In this document: one piece after another, positions 13,079 to 14,224 of the stretch | How the letters are laid out: each line of letters opens with the position of its first letter | Position numbering within the stretch: position 1 is the first letter of the stretch | DNA from: Verrucomicrobiota bacterium | GTDB taxonomy: Bacteria > Verrucomicrobiota > Verrucomicrobiia > Limisphaerales > JAFMIX01 | Assembly: GCA_026397895.1 (NCBI GenBank) | Contig: JAPLTZ010000054.1 | Coordinates: 1 to 14,224 of the forward strand | Length of the DNA stretch: 14,224 bases | Direction of reading: 5' to 3' | The notes under the pieces: model-generated | Told to the model about the DNA's origin: nothing | Seen by the model: only the letters and a program-made list of their open reading frames with translations | Databases searched by the model: none | Position numbers and translations under genes: made by a program

Positions 13079-13306
13079 AAGACCATATCCGTCAACGTAT
13101 CCGAGCCGGTCTATGAGGATTTCATGGAGCTGGCCCAGCGCACCGACCGCACGGCGGCGGAGTTGATCCGCGAGGCGATGGACCTGTTCCGCAACCAGCG
13201 CATCCGCCCGCGCACCAGCCTCGCCGCGCTCAAGCCGCTCAACCTCGGCAAAACCCTGCGCCCGCTCACCAACCGCGACGACCTGCTGGGGGAAATGTTG
13301 AAATGA
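13076..13306 (+). CDS. Ribbon-helix-helix (CopG-like) antitoxin
   Basis: The 76-residue product starts with a beta strand and two helices of the ribbon-helix-helix fold: KTISVNVSEPVYEDFMELAQ, then RTAAELIREAMDLF (about 2-38). The second half (about 39-76) is basic and unstructured-looking, and would wrap the toxin, ending in DDLLGEMLK. This arrangement is that of antitoxins in the VapB class. It overlaps the PIN toxin gene by four bases (ATGA). A palindrome at its own start suggests self-repression. It is tandem with the frameshifted beta-helix gene (46 bases after its stop) but has its own promoter candidate. The symbol vapB is applied by context only, as RHH antitoxins of PIN toxins carry several names. 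Confidence 0.88.
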   Translation: MKTISVNVSEPVYEDFMELAQRTDRTAAELIREAMDLFRNQRIRPRTSLAALKPLNLGKTLRPLTNRDDLLGEMLK

Positions 13307-13731
13307 CCCACGGCCTCGACACCTCCTTCCTCGTCGCGGCGGAAGTCAGTTCTCACGAGGCCCACGCCGCGTGTCGCGCGCAACTGCAAAAGCTGCTGAA
13401 GGCGCAGGACATTTTCGCGCTCGCGCCGCAGGTGCTGGCCGAGTTCATCCATGTCGTGACGGATGCAAAACGATTTTCCACACCACTCACGCTGGAGCAA
13501 GCCATTGAACGCGCGGAAATATGGTGGAACGCCGCCGAAGTAGTCCACGTTTTCCCGACGGCAGAAAGCACGCTGCTCTTCCTTGGCTGGCTGGAAGAAC
13601 ACCAGCTTGGCCGCAAGCGACTCCTCGATACCATGCTTGCCTCCACGCTGCGGGGCGGCGGAGTCGCGTCAATCCTCACGCTCAACCGCAGCGACTTTGC
13701 CGTGCTGGGCGGATTTGCTTTTCCCAAGTGA
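13303..13731 (+). CDS. PIN-domain ribonuclease toxin (VapC-like)
   Basis: The 142-residue product is a PIN domain with all the expected acidic residues: Asp6 in HGLDTSFLVA, Glu47 in LAEFIHVV, Asp109 in KRLLDTMLAS, and the closing TLNRSDF (Asn128, Asp131). These bind the metal ions for RNA cleavage; VapC toxins mostly cut tRNA or rRNA. The start at 13303 overlaps the antitoxin stop (ATGA) and follows a purine-rich GGGGGA nine bases upstream. Its stop overlaps the GTG start of the DinG-like gene by four bases, which is unusual: a toxin tightly joined to a helicase gene. The domain is complete and appears active. Its RNA target cannot be read from the sequence. Confidence 0.92.
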   Translation: MTHGLDTSFLVAAEVSSHEAHAACRAQLQKLLKAQDIFALAPQVLAEFIHVVTDAKRFSTPLTLEQAIERAEIWWNAAEVVHVFPTAESTLLFLGWLEEHQLGRKRLLDTMLASTLRGGGVASILTLNRSDFAVLGGFAFPK

Positions 13732-14224
13732 TCTCCGCCGTTGAACCCCAGCCCGCCGGCGCGGATTTGGTCGCGCAGGTGGAGCAAATCTTTTCGCCGA
13801 CGGGAATTCTTTCCAAGGCGAGCAACTTCGAGTTCCGCCCGCAGCAGCAGGAAATGGCCGTGGCTGTGGCGCGGGCGTTGCAGAACCGCGAGCACCTCGC
13901 CGTCGAGGCCGGCACGGGCGTCGGCAAGTCGCTCGCGTATCTCATCCCGGCGATCCTCTTTGCCGTCGCGCAGAAGAAGAAGGCCATCGTCTCCACGCAC
14001 ACGATTAACCTGCAGGAGCAGCTCACGGAAAAAGATCTCCCGATGCTCACCGGCGTGCTCGGCGCGCTGCCCGAGCCGGTGAAGTTCAACTTCACCATGC
14101 TCAAGGGCCGCGCGAATTATCTCTGCACGCGCCGGCTGCAAAAAGCGATGCAGCAGAGCGGCAACCTCTTCACGTCGTCCGAGGCGGAGGAATTGCAGCG
14201 CATCTACGAGTGGTCCAAGGAAAC
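13728..14224 (+). CDS. DinG-like ATP-dependent DNA helicase, 5' part
   Basis: The frame starts at a GTG (13728) that overlaps the toxin stop and runs off the right edge, giving 165 codons. It shows the beginning of an XPD/DinG superfamily 2 helicase. The Q-like motif FEFRPQQQEMAVAVARAL is followed by Walker A VEAGTGVGKSLAYLIP (about 65-80) and motif Ia with IVSTHTINLQEQL. LKGRANYLC then gives the first cysteine of the probable iron-sulfur cluster. These enzymes unwind DNA 5'-3', including R-loops and forked DNA, in repair. Three further cluster cysteines and the DEAH box should lie beyond the window. A later in-frame ATG exists at 13852, but it would cut into the helicase motif, so the GTG is preferred. 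Confidence 0.88.
   Translation, partial: MISAVEPQPAGADLVAQVEQIFSPTGILSKASNFEFRPQQQEMAVAVARALQNREHLAVEAGTGVGKSLAYLIPAILFAVAQKKKAIVSTHTINLQEQLTEKDLPMLTGVLGALPEPVKFNFTMLKGRANYLCTRRLQKAMQQSGNLFTSSEAEELQRIYEWSKE

Noticed and set aside
1..14224. tRNA, rRNA or insertion sequence
   Set aside because: No cloverleaf, rRNA-like stretch or transposase was recognised by eye; a covariance-model search was not possible here.

Overview
The window looks like a chromosomal segment of a GC-rich, Gram-negative-type bacterium. I favour a soil or freshwater member of the Verrucomicrobiota (Pedosphaera/Limisphaerales-like). The reasons are the purS/purQ pair, the bacterial arginyltransferase-like protein, the secreted c-type cytochrome, and the abundant short heptameric and REP-like intergenic repeats. 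No rRNA or taxonomic marker is present, so the lineage is an inference. Core housekeeping genes are interleaved with small accessory (defence or toxin-antitoxin) modules.

Layout. (1) 1-1480, minus strand: purS, purQ and a SUKH (SMI1/KNR4) gene that runs off the left edge. A strong 7-bp-repeat hairpin lies between purS and purQ. (2) 1653-4757: a divergent PurD-like ATP-grasp ligase on plus. It converges on a small secreted cytochrome c and a large secreted protein on minus; the latter is broken by a 1-base frameshift. (3) 4863-7542, plus: a compact overlapping run of alanine racemase, MNT nucleotidyltransferase, HEPN partner and an ATE-like aminoacyl-tRNA-protein transferase. (4) 7560-7811: about twelve head-to-tail degenerate 21-bp repeats, followed directly by a small ArsR-like winged-helix regulator. 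(5) 8185-9582, minus: a visibly AT-richer KAP-family P-loop NTPase, probably acquired. (6) 9601-12113, minus: dnaN with its terminator, a dnaN upstream region carrying DnaA-box-like 9-mers, and a NifS/IscS cysteine desulfurase. (7) 12131-14224, plus: 8-bp tandem repeats, a REP-like double hairpin, a left-handed beta-helix sugar-nucleotide-type transferase broken by a 10-bp tandem duplication, a vapBC-like toxin-antitoxin pair with a palindrome at the start codon, and the 5' part of a DinG-like helicase.

How the parts relate. purS, purQ and the PurD-like gene point to de novo purine synthesis, although the PurD-like protein lacks two signature motifs. The alr-MNT-HEPN-ATE genes overlap by 4 to 20 bases and are probably co-transcribed. 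The ArsR-like gene and its upstream 21-bp array are the most system-like unexplained element: 21 bp is two helical turns, so every unit faces the same side of the DNA. Several genes have a -10-like box only about 6 to 15 bases before the ATG and no clear Shine-Dalgarno, which suggests very short or absent leaders.
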